A stretch of 8,990 nt of DNA, taken from positions 1-8,990 of the forward strand of contig JAEZPG010000007.1 in assembly GCA_023413555.1 (NCBI GenBank). Direction: 5' to 3'. The DNA comes from Bacillota bacterium. Lineage in GTDB: Bacteria > Bacillota > Clostridia > Lachnospirales > Lachnospiraceae. The position numbers were made by a program, and so were the translations under genes. A model generated the notes under the pieces. That model was not told the origin of the DNA, made no database searches, and saw nothing but the letters and a program-made list of their open reading frames with translations. This document shows, in pieces, positions 1-5,875 of this stretch. The stretch's first letter is position 1. Every line of letters starts with the position of its first letter.

Positions 1-303
1 CTTTCGCTCTTTCATTGCCTGCTCCTGTTTATACCTAGCGCTAAAAGTTTGCTCGTGTGTACCACCAAGTAACGCAAATACTTCTAAAAATGTTAGATTA
101 TCCATGTCCTCAATGAATGTAAATATGTCTCCATTGGCACCACAGGCATGACAGTGATAGTCTTTAGCGTATATCTTCATGCTAGGTGTATTGTCTCCTT
201 GATGGAAAGGGCAATGGCAGAAACCTTTACGGTTAATAGTGATCCCATAACGCTCTACAATATCTCGCATAGAATAAACTTCTTTTATATCTTCTCTAGT
301 CAT
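1..303 (-). CDS. CHC2 zinc-finger primase (DnaG-like), N-terminal part, cut by window edge
   Basis: The reading frame starts at ATG (303-301) and stays open for 101 codons to the window edge, so only the N-terminus is visible. The motif CPFHQGDNTPS at residues 31-41, followed by YHCHACGANGD at 49-59, is the CHC2 zinc-binding domain of bacterial and phage primases; the expected ligands are C31, H34, C51 and C54. Primases of this family lay RNA primers on single-stranded DNA, and the zinc domain recognises the template. The start overlaps the end of the upstream nuclease gene by 8 bp (ATGACTAG), and AGGTGG lies just upstream, so the two are probably translationally coupled. The catalytic TOPRIM domain, and any fused helicase, would lie outside the window and cannot be judged. 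The family call is firm; whether it is a stand-alone or bifunctional primase is unknown. Confidence 0.9.
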   Translation of the reverse strand, partial: MTREDIKEVYSMRDIVERYGITINRKGFCHCPFHQGDNTPSMKIYAKDYHCHACGANGDIFTFIEDMDNLTFLEVFALLGGTHEQTFSARYKQEQAMKERK

Positions 304-799
304 AGGAACCACCTAATATCTCTATAATCCTCTTGCCGGTCTCCGCTTTATCACAGAATATGAACTTACATCCATACTTACGTTCTTGCGTGCAGAGTAT
401 CTTATACAGCACTTCACCACGCATAGCATTCGTAGGCTTCTCTTCCCATTTCTTTGTAGTGTTATTAAAATACCGTACTGTTTCTCTTGGATTTATCCAC
501 CAGATTACATCTTCCAAACACGTAATGCCTTTTCCATGTTCAATCAGAAATATTATCTTTATTCCCTTCTCCTGCGCACGTATAAGCTCATTTCTGAACC
601 TTTCATGTTGTTGGCATACATTTGAACACAGCTCGCTTAAATTCTGTTTACGGTCAATTACAAGCCTTGGATTGTCATAACTCATGTAATCACCTACATA
701 CAGCTTACTGATAAAAGAATCTATATTCTGTTTTTTGAACTCAGCCAGGATCTTTGTTATCGCCCTGGCCTTTTCTCTACTATCAATTTGAATCTGCAT
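296..799 (-). CDS. ERCC4-type (XPF-like) endonuclease
   Basis: This 167-residue protein has the layout of a small phage ERCC4-domain nuclease. It opens with IQIDSREK (residues 3-10), then has VGDYM (35-39) and LVIDRKQNLSEL (46-57). Together these match the XPF/Mus81 nuclease signature GDxnERKxxxD/E, here with DRK in place of ERK; D6, D37, D49, R50 and K51 are candidate active-site residues. Members of the family cut branched or flapped DNA in a metal-dependent way. Between the SSB and primase genes, it probably processes recombination or replication intermediates. There is no (HhH)2 domain, so it is a minimal nuclease. Its ATG overlaps the stop of the 29-codon frame upstream in TAATG, and the ribosome site (GGAG, then AGGTGG) lies inside that frame. 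The exact substrate is inference. Confidence 0.85.
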   Translation of the reverse strand: MQIQIDSREKARAITKILAEFKKQNIDSFISKLYVGDYMSYDNPRLVIDRKQNLSELCSNVCQQHERFRNELIRAQEKGIKIIFLIEHGKGITCLEDVIWWINPRETVRYFNNTTKKWEEKPTNAMRGEVLYKILCTQERKYGCKFIFCDKAETGKRIIEILGGSYD

Positions 800-888
800 T
801 AGTAAAAACCACCTACAATCTCCATAAGTGCTTCATTAGCCCACCAATCTGGATCATTTGATAGGCTAGTTGAAGGGTAACTCTTCAT
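799..888 (-). CDS. possible 29-residue peptide between SSB and nuclease
   Basis: A short frame starts at ATG 888-886, inside the last codons of SSB, and ends in a TAA that shares one base with the nuclease start (TAATG). The peptide begins MKSYPSTS and ends DPDWWANEALMEIVGGFY. It covers the roughly 66 bp between SSB and the nuclease that would otherwise be uncoded. In favour of it are the TAATG coupling, which recurs at three other junctions of this operon, and a plausible tryptophan-rich sequence. Against it are its size and a weak ribosome site (GGA only). In-frame ATGs exist further upstream within SSB. It may be a real micro-protein or simply a coupling leader that brings ribosomes to the nuclease start. 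No function is recognised. Confidence 0.4.
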   Translation of the reverse strand: MKSYPSTSLSNDPDWWANEALMEIVGGFY

Positions 889-1312
889 CAATTCCATCCG
901 GGATATCCATAAATCCATCACCTGCAGCTTGACTTGGAGCTGGTCTTGAATATGATTGGAAGCCACCATTGTCAAAGCCTTCACTTCCATTACTAGAAGA
1001 TTTACTCTCTACAAATTCCACATTTTCCACTACAACATCAGTGGTATACACCTTTTGACCATCCTTATTTGTATAGCTTCCTGTCTGTATTCTTCCATTA
1101 AGTCCAATCTTGTTCCCCTGGTGGAAATACTTCTCCACAAACTCTGCAGTCTTTCCAAAAGCAATGCAATTAATAAAGTCTGCTGATGGGCCATCCTGTT
1201 GTTTAAATCTTCTATCCACTGCAATACTAAATCTAGCTATTGAAGTACCACCATCTGTATATCTAACATCTGGATCTCTTGTAAATCTACCAATTAACTG
1301 AACACTATTCAT
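866..1312 (-). CDS. ssb: single-stranded DNA-binding protein (SSB)
   Basis: This 148-residue protein is a standard bacterial-type SSB. The OB fold covers residues 1 to about 103, with the familiar opening MNSVQLIGRFTRDPDVRYT, then SIARFSIAVDR and the FINCIAFGKTAEFVEKYF segment. A Gly/Ser/Pro-rich linker follows, ending in the acidic tip DEELPFN, which corresponds to the DDDIPF peptide by which SSB recruits replication and recombination partners. An extra Asn follows the usual terminal Phe. The protein coats single-stranded DNA during phage replication and would work with the neighbouring ERF annealing protein and primase. AGAGGAT precedes the ATG. The linker carries GFDNGGF (residues 112-118), which resembles repeats in the DUF1351 protein of the same operon. 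Confidence 0.96.
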   Translation of the reverse strand: MNSVQLIGRFTRDPDVRYTDGGTSIARFSIAVDRRFKQQDGPSADFINCIAFGKTAEFVEKYFHQGNKIGLNGRIQTGSYTNKDGQKVYTTDVVVENVEFVESKSSSNGSEGFDNGGFQSYSRPAPSQAAGDGFMDIPDGIDEELPFN

Positions 1313-1325
1313 ACAATCATCCTCT

Positions 1326-2012
1326 CTATTTCTTGTCTGGTGTCGCCTTAAACTTATTCATAACAGCAACAAACTGCTCATTTGTCATGTCATCAACATT
1401 TTTAATCTTGCACATATTAAGAATCACACTGTCCTTAACACCTGTTCTGATTAATTCATTCTGCAGCGTCTTAATCTTAGGCTCATCTATCTTATCCTTA
1501 AGGCCGGATTCTGTTTCTGGTGGAACATTGGTTGATGCATTAGCTGGATTTGGTTTTTCAGAAGGCTTATTTGTTGGCTTACTGCTTGGTTTAGACTGTG
1601 TTGCCGGTTTGCCGGTATCTGAGTTATCTCTCGTATCAGCATCCTTCATATCATCGATACAGAACAATCCATTAAGTGCATACTTGCGAGCATATGAAGA
1701 AGTTGAACCAGTAACCTGACTTGCATCCATGCCTTTTTTAGATTCTTCCTCTCTTGCGTATGCTGAATTACTAACTGTCTCCCCATTCTCTGAATCAGTG
1801 AATGAAGCAGTGGCCTTAATGTAGTAGCGGTCACCAATCTGTATCAATTCATCTCCTACTGTAAGTGTCGCTTTAACCTTATCAAGAATAGGCTTAACAC
1901 CTTCCAGAATGTCCTCACAGCTTCTATAATTATATTTTCCAAAGCTATTGTATTGATTTTTGGGAGCATTAAGCTCCTGTTGTACTGTCTGTAACTTACT
2001 ATGTACTGACAT
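1326..2012 (-). CDS. ERF-family single-strand annealing recombinase
   Basis: The 228-residue product matches the ERF superfamily (named after P22 Erf). The N-terminal core spans residues 1 to about 125 and includes FGKYNYRSCEDILEGVKPIL (24-43) and the signature GSTSSYARKYALNGLF (102-117) followed by an acidic IDDMKDAD. These proteins form rings on single-stranded DNA and anneal complementary strands in phage recombination, usually with an SSB. A low-complexity Lys/Pro/Ser/Thr/Asn linker (about 130-170) joins the core to a small helical C-terminal part (about 172-220) that may contact partners. The ATG has GGAGGGATTAG upstream, and the site overlaps the TAG stop of the preceding DUF1351 gene (TAGGAGG), a sign of coupled translation. 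Its position between DUF1351 and ssb is typical of clostridial phages. Confidence 0.92.
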   Translation of the reverse strand: MSVHSKLQTVQQELNAPKNQYNSFGKYNYRSCEDILEGVKPILDKVKATLTVGDELIQIGDRYYIKATASFTDSENGETVSNSAYAREEESKKGMDASQVTGSTSSYARKYALNGLFCIDDMKDADTRDNSDTGKPATQSKPSSKPTNKPSEKPNPANASTNVPPETESGLKDKIDEPKIKTLQNELIRTGVKDSVILNMCKIKNVDDMTNEQFVAVMNKFKATPDKK

Positions 2013-2022
2013 CTAATCCCTC

Positions 2023-3078
2023 CTAAATAGTCAGATATTTAATTCCATTAGAAGAAAGGAATTGTTTAATATCTGCATGCTGTTTATCTGTTGCTTTAAC
2101 CATGTACTTTTCAGTGATGATTATTTCCTCCGGAACTTCCACAGCCTCCTCAACATTAAATCCAGTGTTATCAAATCCGGTTGTGTCAAACCCTTCTGGT
2201 TCCTCTGGCTGAAAGCTTTCTGTCTCGAATCCAGTAGTATCAAAACCCTGTACATCCTGTTGCGTTGGAACAACTTCCTGTTGCTTCTTCATTTCTGCTT
2301 CAATACGCTTTCGCTCTTCCTCTGCAGCTTGTCTCTTAGCTTCTGCGATACGACGTTCTTCCTCTACGATCCTGCGTCGCTCCTCTGCCTCCTGTCGGCG
2401 TTTTTCCTCCAAGGCCCTACGTTCCTCTTCTTCTCGCTTACGTGCCTCTTCCCTAGCTAATACTTCTGCCTTATTCTTCTCATACTGATTAATAACTTGC
2501 ATAGATCTAGCTAAATCCTTGCTAGAACAATACATAGATAAGGCATTGTTTACTGCATCGGACCCTGTATCTTCTAATGCCTTAATATCATCCTGTATCT
2601 GTTTAATCTTTGCATCTATCTCATCTCTGATTGACTTCATACTGGTAGCCATATTACTAATCCATTTGCTATTAAACACTTCCTCGAATTTAAAGAAAGT
2701 TATATTTCCAATAACGCTATCAAAGTACTCCTTAATCTTTTCCTTCTTCTCAACCTTTTTCTTCTCAGAGTAATCGCTTATCTGCTTCTCGATTGGGGTA
2801 ATGGTATCGTTTATAATCTTCACCAGCTCCTTAGCATTCTCCTCAAATTCTTCATAAGGAATCATGTGAGCCTTCTTAACTTCCTTGCGCTTTTCATCAA
2901 CAGCCTTAACCAGCTTTCTCAGATTAGCAATATCCTCTCTAGCTACTGTGATAGTTTCATCAGTATAGGTGAGTCCTCTATACTCTTCCAGAGCAGTATT
3001 AAGCTGTACCTTTAACTCTTCAAAGTTGGCAGATATAATAGCATTCTTCTGTTCAACAATTACTTGTAACTCTTGCAT
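2023..3078 (-). CDS. DUF1351-type phage protein with long charged coiled coil
   Basis: The 351-residue product resembles the DUF1351 family, which sits next to annealing recombinases in many Firmicute phages; its biochemical role is not known. An N-terminal domain (about 1-195) holds the Lys-rich KAVDEKRKEVKKAHMIPYEEF (58-78). A long Glu/Arg coiled-coil or single-helix segment follows (about 200-267), built of EER/RRI-like heptads. Next comes a linker with repeats GFDTTGF (278-284), GFDTTGF (296-302) and an overlapping GFDNTGF (301-307). A compact C-terminal piece (about 319-351) reads EKYMVKATDKQHADIKQFLS and so on. The gene starts at the ATG of a TAATG overlap with the ribbon-helix-helix-like gene. 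By location it is probably an accessory to ERF/SSB annealing, possibly a tethering or loading factor; that is inference. Confidence 0.82.
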   Translation of the reverse strand: MQELQVIVEQKNAIISANFEELKVQLNTALEEYRGLTYTDETITVAREDIANLRKLVKAVDEKRKEVKKAHMIPYEEFEENAKELVKIINDTITPIEKQISDYSEKKKVEKKEKIKEYFDSVIGNITFFKFEEVFNSKWISNMATSMKSIRDEIDAKIKQIQDDIKALEDTGSDAVNNALSMYCSSKDLARSMQVINQYEKNKAEVLAREEARKREEEERRALEEKRRQEAEERRRIVEEERRIAEAKRQAAEEERKRIEAEMKKQQEVVPTQQDVQGFDTTGFETESFQPEEPEGFDTTGFDNTGFNVEEAVEVPEEIIITEKYMVKATDKQHADIKQFLSSNGIKYLTI

Positions 3079-3272
3079 TAATCTTCATCCCCTTCATATC
3101 TAATATTTTCATAAGCATAATCAATCATTATGTCTAAAGTGCTCTTAAGACTTTTTCCCGTCTCATCAGCTACTTCAGCTAGCTTGTTGTATTGGACTTC
3201 ACCTATATGCACCTTTGTTCTTCCATCTGAGAAACTACGATAGTTCCTTCGCTTTAATATCAACTCTGGCAT
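3078..3272 (-). CDS. small ribbon-helix-helix-like protein
   Basis: This is a 64-residue basic-then-acidic protein. After a basic N-terminus (LKRRNYRSF), residues 19-56 read as one short strand (TKVHI), a helix (EVQYNKLAEVADETG) and a second helix (SLKSTLDIMIDYAYENI). That is the pattern of a CopG/Arc-type ribbon-helix-helix DNA-binding protein. Such proteins dimerise and place the strand pair in the major groove. The fold is inferred from the pattern, not proven. The gene shares TAATG overlaps with both neighbours, so it is translated as part of the chain. Its acidic tail YEGDED is encoded by the purine-rich stretch that also serves as ribosome site for DUF1351. It could be a minor transcription regulator or an accessory DNA-binding factor. 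Confidence 0.75.
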   Translation of the reverse strand: MPELILKRRNYRSFSDGRTKVHIGEVQYNKLAEVADETGKSLKSTLDIMIDYAYENIRYEGDED

Positions 3273-3424
3273 TACTCTTCTCCCTTCTCATATTCAAAGT
3301 CGTCTGGATATACTGGGACTTGGTCTACGCCAGCACAATCCTCACACATTGGAGCTCCAATAGTACAACTACAATTATCTTGACCTATCGCATCAATATC
3401 TCTTCCACATATGCAACATCTCAT
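3272..3424 (-). CDS. 50-residue Cys-rich, probable zinc-binding protein
   Basis: A complete 50-codon frame runs from ATG 3424-3422 to TAA 3274-3272 and exactly fills the space between the HD gene and the ribbon-helix-helix-like gene. Seven cysteines sit in the first 30 residues: C3, C4, C6, C18, C20, C27 and C30. They give two CxxC pairs (CCIC near the start, CEDC at 27-30), as in a small zinc ribbon. The C-terminal third is acidic (DDFEYEKGEE). Both ends are TAATG overlaps, which strongly argues that it is translated. Its function is not recognised. Similar small Cys-rich proteins are common in phage early operons and may bind nucleic acid or a host protein. Confidence 0.75.
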   Translation of the reverse strand: MRCCICGRDIDAIGQDNCSCTIGAPMCEDCAGVDQVPVYPDDFEYEKGEE

Positions 3425-3990
3425 TACTCTTCTCCCCTCTCAAGCACTCTACTAGACCACATATCCGCAAAGTGTATCAACATCTGTAAAGGTATTTCAT
3501 TGCCCTGGAGCTGATACTTAAGTGCTCCATACATTCCGTTGTGATACAGGATTGCAAAGGATTCTTCCTCTGTCAGCTCTATGTACTTGCTTACAACCTG
3601 CACAGATCTAATCTCATGCTCTACAGGAAGAATTCCCTTATTGACTTCAAAAGGCTTTTTATCAGATCTCTTCCCGGATGCAAGAATGTTCTCCACATAT
3701 CCTGCCTTACCAAACTGGCCAGCTTTACCAACATCATGCAATAATGCTGCTATAATGATAGAATTGGTATCAATGCCAAGTCCATTTAAGCTATTAAGAT
3801 CTGTAGCAAAATTGCAAACATTTAAACTATGCTCAGCTAGTCCACCCTCTTTTGCACTGTGCTTCCCGGCACTGGTGGAAGCTGGCTGTATAAAGAAACC
3901 TATTTCATCCAAGTGGAACACTAGATCTTCCATACCAGTTCTTCCTGTTGTTAATAATTCTTCTATGATTTGTGCTCTTACTTCGCTCAT
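3424..3990 (-). CDS. HD-domain metal-dependent phosphohydrolase
   Basis: The 188-residue product carries a full HD-domain signature: H54 in GGLAEHSLNV, H85-D86 in AALLHDVGK, H125 in VEHEIRS, H150 in YHNGMYG and D176 in HFADMWSS. The extra histidines at 125 and 150 suggest a two-metal centre. HD proteins hydrolyse phosphate esters; substrates in the superfamily include dNTPs, (p)ppGpp, cyclic nucleotides and nucleic acids. In a phage early operon, nucleotide metabolism or removal of a host signal nucleotide are the leading ideas, but the sequence alone does not choose. The start is firm: AGGAGG lies just upstream and overlaps the TAG of the previous gene. The end overlaps the 50-residue gene by one base in TAATG. 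Confidence 0.88.
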   Translation of the reverse strand: MSEVRAQIIEELLTTGRTGMEDLVFHLDEIGFFIQPASTSAGKHSAKEGGLAEHSLNVCNFATDLNSLNGLGIDTNSIIIAALLHDVGKAGQFGKAGYVENILASGKRSDKKPFEVNKGILPVEHEIRSVQVVSKYIELTEEESFAILYHNGMYGALKYQLQGNEIPLQMLIHFADMWSSRVLERGEE

Positions 3991-4000
3991 AAAAATCCTC

Positions 4001-4174
4001 CTAGCATTTAATTACTACCGCTGTGTAGCCTGTCTTATCTGTTACCTGATAGATGTCTGTTACATAAAGAATATTGGTTAAATCTGAATCATTTTCTGTG
4101 GTAGGTGTAACCACTTCTGTATCATCACCACATGGAAGCATGTCCAAAGCTTTTTTTAACTCTCCCTTTGTCAT
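4001..4174 (-). CDS. 57-residue hypothetical protein
   Basis: A frame of 57 codons runs from ATG 4174-4172 to TAG 4003-4001 and fills the gap between the AbrB-like and HD genes. It starts MTKGELKKALDMLPCGDDTEVV and ends in a strand-like stretch YTAVVIKC. The N-terminal motif resembles small phage proteins in which a short helix leads into a beta region with an acidic turn (GDDTEV). No family is assigned with confidence. GGGGGTG upstream, overlapping the end of the AbrB-like gene, is a good ribosome site. Its TAG is part of the AGGAGG site of the HD gene. The tight junctions on both sides support a real gene. Confidence 0.7.
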   Translation of the reverse strand: MTKGELKKALDMLPCGDDTEVVTPTTENDSDLTNILYVTDIYQVTDKTGYTAVVIKC

Positions 4175-4177
4175 GGA

Positions 4178-4408
4178 CTACACCCCCAGAATATACAGAA
4201 TCTTTTCTCGTTGATCTAGAGATGCATTTGCAATTAGAGATGTAAGATCTGCTGTATCAGGATCATACTTTCTCAGACAAATAACATCACCATCAACATA
4301 GATTTCAACCGGGTCGCCCTCTTTAATGTCTCTACTATTTCTTAACTCCTTTGGCAGGCATATTCTTCCGAGATTGTCTAAACATCTAACCATTCCAGTG
4401 TCTTTCAT
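4178..4408 (-). CDS. AbrB/SpoVT-type DNA-binding protein
   Basis: This is a 76-residue protein. Residues 5-47 (GMVRCLDNLGRICLPKELR, then DIKEGDPVEIYVDGDVICLRKY) match the swapped-hairpin AbrB fold: an RxxDxLGRIxLPKELR core, then a G-D-x-V-E-I-Y strand and the DVICLRKY strand. AbrB-like proteins dimerise or tetramerise and bind A+T-rich DNA as transition-state-type regulators. The remaining 29 residues form a short C-terminal helical tail (SLDQREKILYIL) that may aid oligomerisation. GGAGG sits 8 bp before the ATG. It is not an antitoxin by context, because no toxin gene follows. It could tune early or host gene expression; the target is unknown. Confidence 0.88.
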   Translation of the reverse strand: MKDTGMVRCLDNLGRICLPKELRNSRDIKEGDPVEIYVDGDVICLRKYDPDTADLTSLIANASLDQREKILYILGV

Positions 4409-4459
4409 ATTGCTTTACCTCCGATTCCGTGCTATACTGCACTCATAATATGTTTTTTG

Positions 4460-4963
4460 TTACTGGTCGCTTTCGTCTGCCAACGGAGCGGCCTTTTCTA
4501 TTGCTACAATGTGGCCATTATGGATTGTCAACTCAAATCCATGTGAGTACCACACCCAACAATCATAAATTGTCATAACTTCTAAATACCTAGGCATCGT
4601 TATCACCATCCTTAACAGGTAATCATAGTCTCCTTCGTAGTTCTCTCCATCCTGTAAGCAATCGTAATCTGTACTATCATGTATGTATTCTGTAAATGTC
4701 TTGCGCTTCTGATGGCGCTGGCTCTTTAGCTCAAACCAAACTCCTCCACCGATACATATAACTAATAATGTACATAGGGTAAGTATTTGCCTGGCATCAA
4801 GCAGATCTGCTTCATTTCTACCTAGGATAATCAACCAAATTACTATCCCTGCTATTATTAGTAATGCTCCCAGAAAATTTAAAACCTTACTGATCGTGGT
4901 ATCTAAAATAATCTCTTCCTCTGTAGTAATGGATCCTTTTTGACTTAACAGCACCTTATCCAC
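4460..4963 (-). CDS. two-helix membrane protein, function unknown
   Basis: The 167-residue product starts at GTG (4963-4961), with AAGGAGG about 10 bp upstream; no in-frame ATG lies close by. A 25-residue cytoplasmic-looking N-terminus is followed by two hydrophobic segments, about residues 26-47 and 60-78, joined by a short charged loop (GRNEADLLDARQ). A basic stretch (KSQRHQKRK) follows, which by the positive-inside rule places the C-terminal ~85 residues in the cytosol. That C-terminal part is rich in Tyr and Asp and ends in short strands (FELTIHNGHIVAIEKAA). No family is recognised. A membrane protein inside an early phage operon may act in superinfection exclusion or anchor replication to the membrane, but there is no motif to support either idea. 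Confidence 0.75.
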   Translation of the reverse strand: MDKVLLSQKGSITTEEEIILDTTISKVLNFLGALLIIAGIVIWLIILGRNEADLLDARQILTLCTLLVICIGGGVWFELKSQRHQKRKTFTEYIHDSTDYDCLQDGENYEGDYDYLLRMVITMPRYLEVMTIYDCWVWYSHGFELTIHNGHIVAIEKAAPLADESDQ

Positions 4964-4981
4964 TTGTTCTATACCTCCTTC

Positions 4982-5119
4982 CTATAAAATCATAAATGGC
5001 TTACTCTTATCTCTCCTGTTAACTCTGGTAAACATCTGCTTGCCATCATGATCCTTGTACTCTACTACTGCTAAGACTTACCCGAACTCTTGGTTCTCGA
5101 GTACCTTTAATTCGTTCAT
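4982..5119 (-). pseudogene. small reading frame interrupted by an in-frame TAA
   Basis: GGAGGAATTTA precedes an ATG at 5119-5117 that opens MNELKVLENQEFG. After 13 codons there is a TAA (5080-5078). The same frame then stays open for 31 more codons (VLAVVEYKDHDGKQMF..., ending KPFMIL) and closes with a TAG (4984-4982) that runs straight into the AAGGAGG site of the membrane-protein gene. The strong ribosome site, a protein-like sequence on both sides of the stop, and a stop placed just as at other junctions suggest a 44-residue gene broken by one nonsense change (AAA to TAA would restore it). The first 13 residues resemble the start of phage antirepressor (BRO-type) proteins, but the rest does not. 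The frame overlaps the last 74 bp of the upstream gene. Alternatives are a frameshifted tail of that gene, or chance. Confidence 0.45.
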
Positions 5120-5534
5120 TAAATTCCTCCTCACATCTTCTGATAAATCCCAATACTCTGTCATAGATTCCTATGTATATATCTAGTAATTCTTGGTTAT
5201 TTATAGTTGAATCAAGTATCACATTTGAATCTAAGCCATACGAATATTTAAAAATACTATTTGCTATACTAGAAGCAGACTTTGTGTAATTTTCTATGAA
5301 CACATACGACCTATGTTGCTCACCATATCTCTTGAATCTCTCTTCCTTGTTGCCGAAGTGTTTTTTTACAACATCTGATTTTAAAGCCTGCTTGTATGAC
5401 TTCCATGTTGCATAGTTTGTTACTGGTACAACTGGACAAATTGGTCTGCTGTTCGTAAGGCTCTCTACCAAATTACTTAAGAACCTTACTTGATTTTTTA
5501 AGTCTTCAAGTTGAGACTGTTCTTGCTGGTTCAT
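5046..5534 (-). CDS. unrecognised early protein with N-terminal coiled coil
   Basis: This 162-residue protein belongs to no family I can name. Residues 3-28 (EQSQLEDLKNQVRFLSNLVESL) form a likely coiled coil. A proline-rich hinge (RPICPVVPV, about 30-38) follows, and the rest (about 42-140) looks all-helical, with a basic patch KSDVVKKHFGNKEERFKRYG. The last ~20 residues (from GTREPRVRV to SSSRVQGS) are low in complexity and lie over the interrupted small frame, so this end may be an unusual extension. It follows the excisionase-like gene directly: the upstream TAG is part of TAGGAGG, 12 bp before this ATG. A shape of coiled coil plus helical body suits an oligomeric regulator or DNA-binding protein; that is a guess. 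Confidence 0.7.
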   Translation of the reverse strand: MNQQEQSQLEDLKNQVRFLSNLVESLTNSRPICPVVPVTNYATWKSYKQALKSDVVKKHFGNKEERFKRYGEQHRSYVFIENYTKSASSIANSIFKYSYGLDSNVILDSTINNQELLDIYIGIYDRVLGFIRRCEEEFNERIKGTREPRVRVSLSSSRVQGS

Positions 5535-5548
5535 TAAATTTCTACCTC

Positions 5549-5722
5549 CTATGCTATTGTCAGATTATTTTCCTCAAACTGTTTCAAATCTTCTTCTCTA
5601 ACCTTATAGTACTTACCAATCTTCATTGCTATAAGCTTCTTTTTTCTTATCCAGTCCCATACTGTAGCAATTTTTACTCCGTATCGCTCTGCAATCTCTT
5701 CACAACTGTATAATTTTGTCAT
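5549..5722 (-). CDS. excisionase-like / MerR-type HTH DNA-binding protein
   Basis: This is the first gene of the leftward operon, 57 residues long. LYSCEEIAERYGVKIATVWDWIRKKKLIAMKIGKYYKVREEDLKQFEE fits the winged HTH of the excisionase/MerR-like family: helices at about 6-14 and 18-28, then a wing (IAMKIGKYYKV) and a closing helix; the recognition helix includes T20 and W22. A second in-frame ATG lies two codons upstream (5728-5726), but the ribosome site AGGTG would sit only 1 bp from it, against 7 bp from 5722, so 5722 is chosen. As first lytic gene opposite the repressor it could be an excisionase that directs the integrase, a Cro-like regulator, or both. The integrase lies on the far side of the immunity genes, so an excision role is plausible. 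Confidence 0.82.
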   Translation of the reverse strand: MTKLYSCEEIAERYGVKIATVWDWIRKKKLIAMKIGKYYKVREEDLKQFEENNLTIA

Positions 5723-5743
5723 ATGCATTCACCTCTCTTCTAA

Positions 5744-5817
5744 TTTTGTTGTACTCTGTCACACGATTATAATTATTTATAGTTGCGTTTACTTTAGTTT
5801 TGTTGTATACTTTAGTT
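5744..5817 (+). repeat. short direct repeats before the first leftward gene
   Basis: TTTTGTTGTA occurs at 5744-5753 and 5798-5807. TACTTTAGTT occurs at 5790-5799 and 5808-5817, 18 bp apart, around the second copy. They share a TTGTTG core with the 25-bp repeats, which suggests additional binding sites for the same or a related regulator in the leader. TATAAT on the minus strand (5771-5766) may be the -10 of a second promoter, but no good -35 goes with it. Confidence 0.4.
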
Positions 5818-5827
5818 GTCAATCAAA

Positions 5828-5842
5828 GTAATAAACAAAGCA
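5828..5842 (-). repeat. inverted partial copy of the operator repeat
   Basis: Read on the minus strand, this stretch is TGCTTTGTTTATTAC and matches the first 13 or so bases of the 25-bp repeats with a few differences. It is inverted relative to copy 1, 33 bp away, so ACAAAGCA (5835-5842) and TGCTTTGT (5876-5883) form an 8-bp dyad in the leader. A third operator half-site or a leader hairpin are both possible. The nearby AAAGCA-AA-TGCTTT (5837-5850) is a second, smaller dyad using the same arm. Confidence 0.4.
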
Positions 5843-5875
5843 AATGCTTTTACTATGTTGTAAATAGTTATTTGA

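Noticed and set aside
333..680. 115-codon plus-strand frame
   Set aside because: It is antisense to the ERCC4 nuclease, with Ser/Phe-rich composition typical of a reversed coding strand.
2280..2475. Apparent tandem repeat in the DUF1351 gene
   Set aside because: The repetition reflects Glu/Arg heptads of a coiled coil, with no exact DNA repeat unit.
3215..3514. 99-codon plus-strand frame
   Set aside because: It runs antisense across four coupled minus-strand genes and shows no independent signals.
3581..4081. 166-codon plus-strand frame
   Set aside because: It lies antisense to the HD gene, whose full set of catalytic residues is clear, and has no ribosome site or protein-like pattern.
4178..4408. 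AbrB-like protein as antitoxin of a toxin-antitoxin pair
   Set aside because: No toxin-like gene is adjacent; the neighbours are a membrane protein and a 57-residue protein in a plain early operon.
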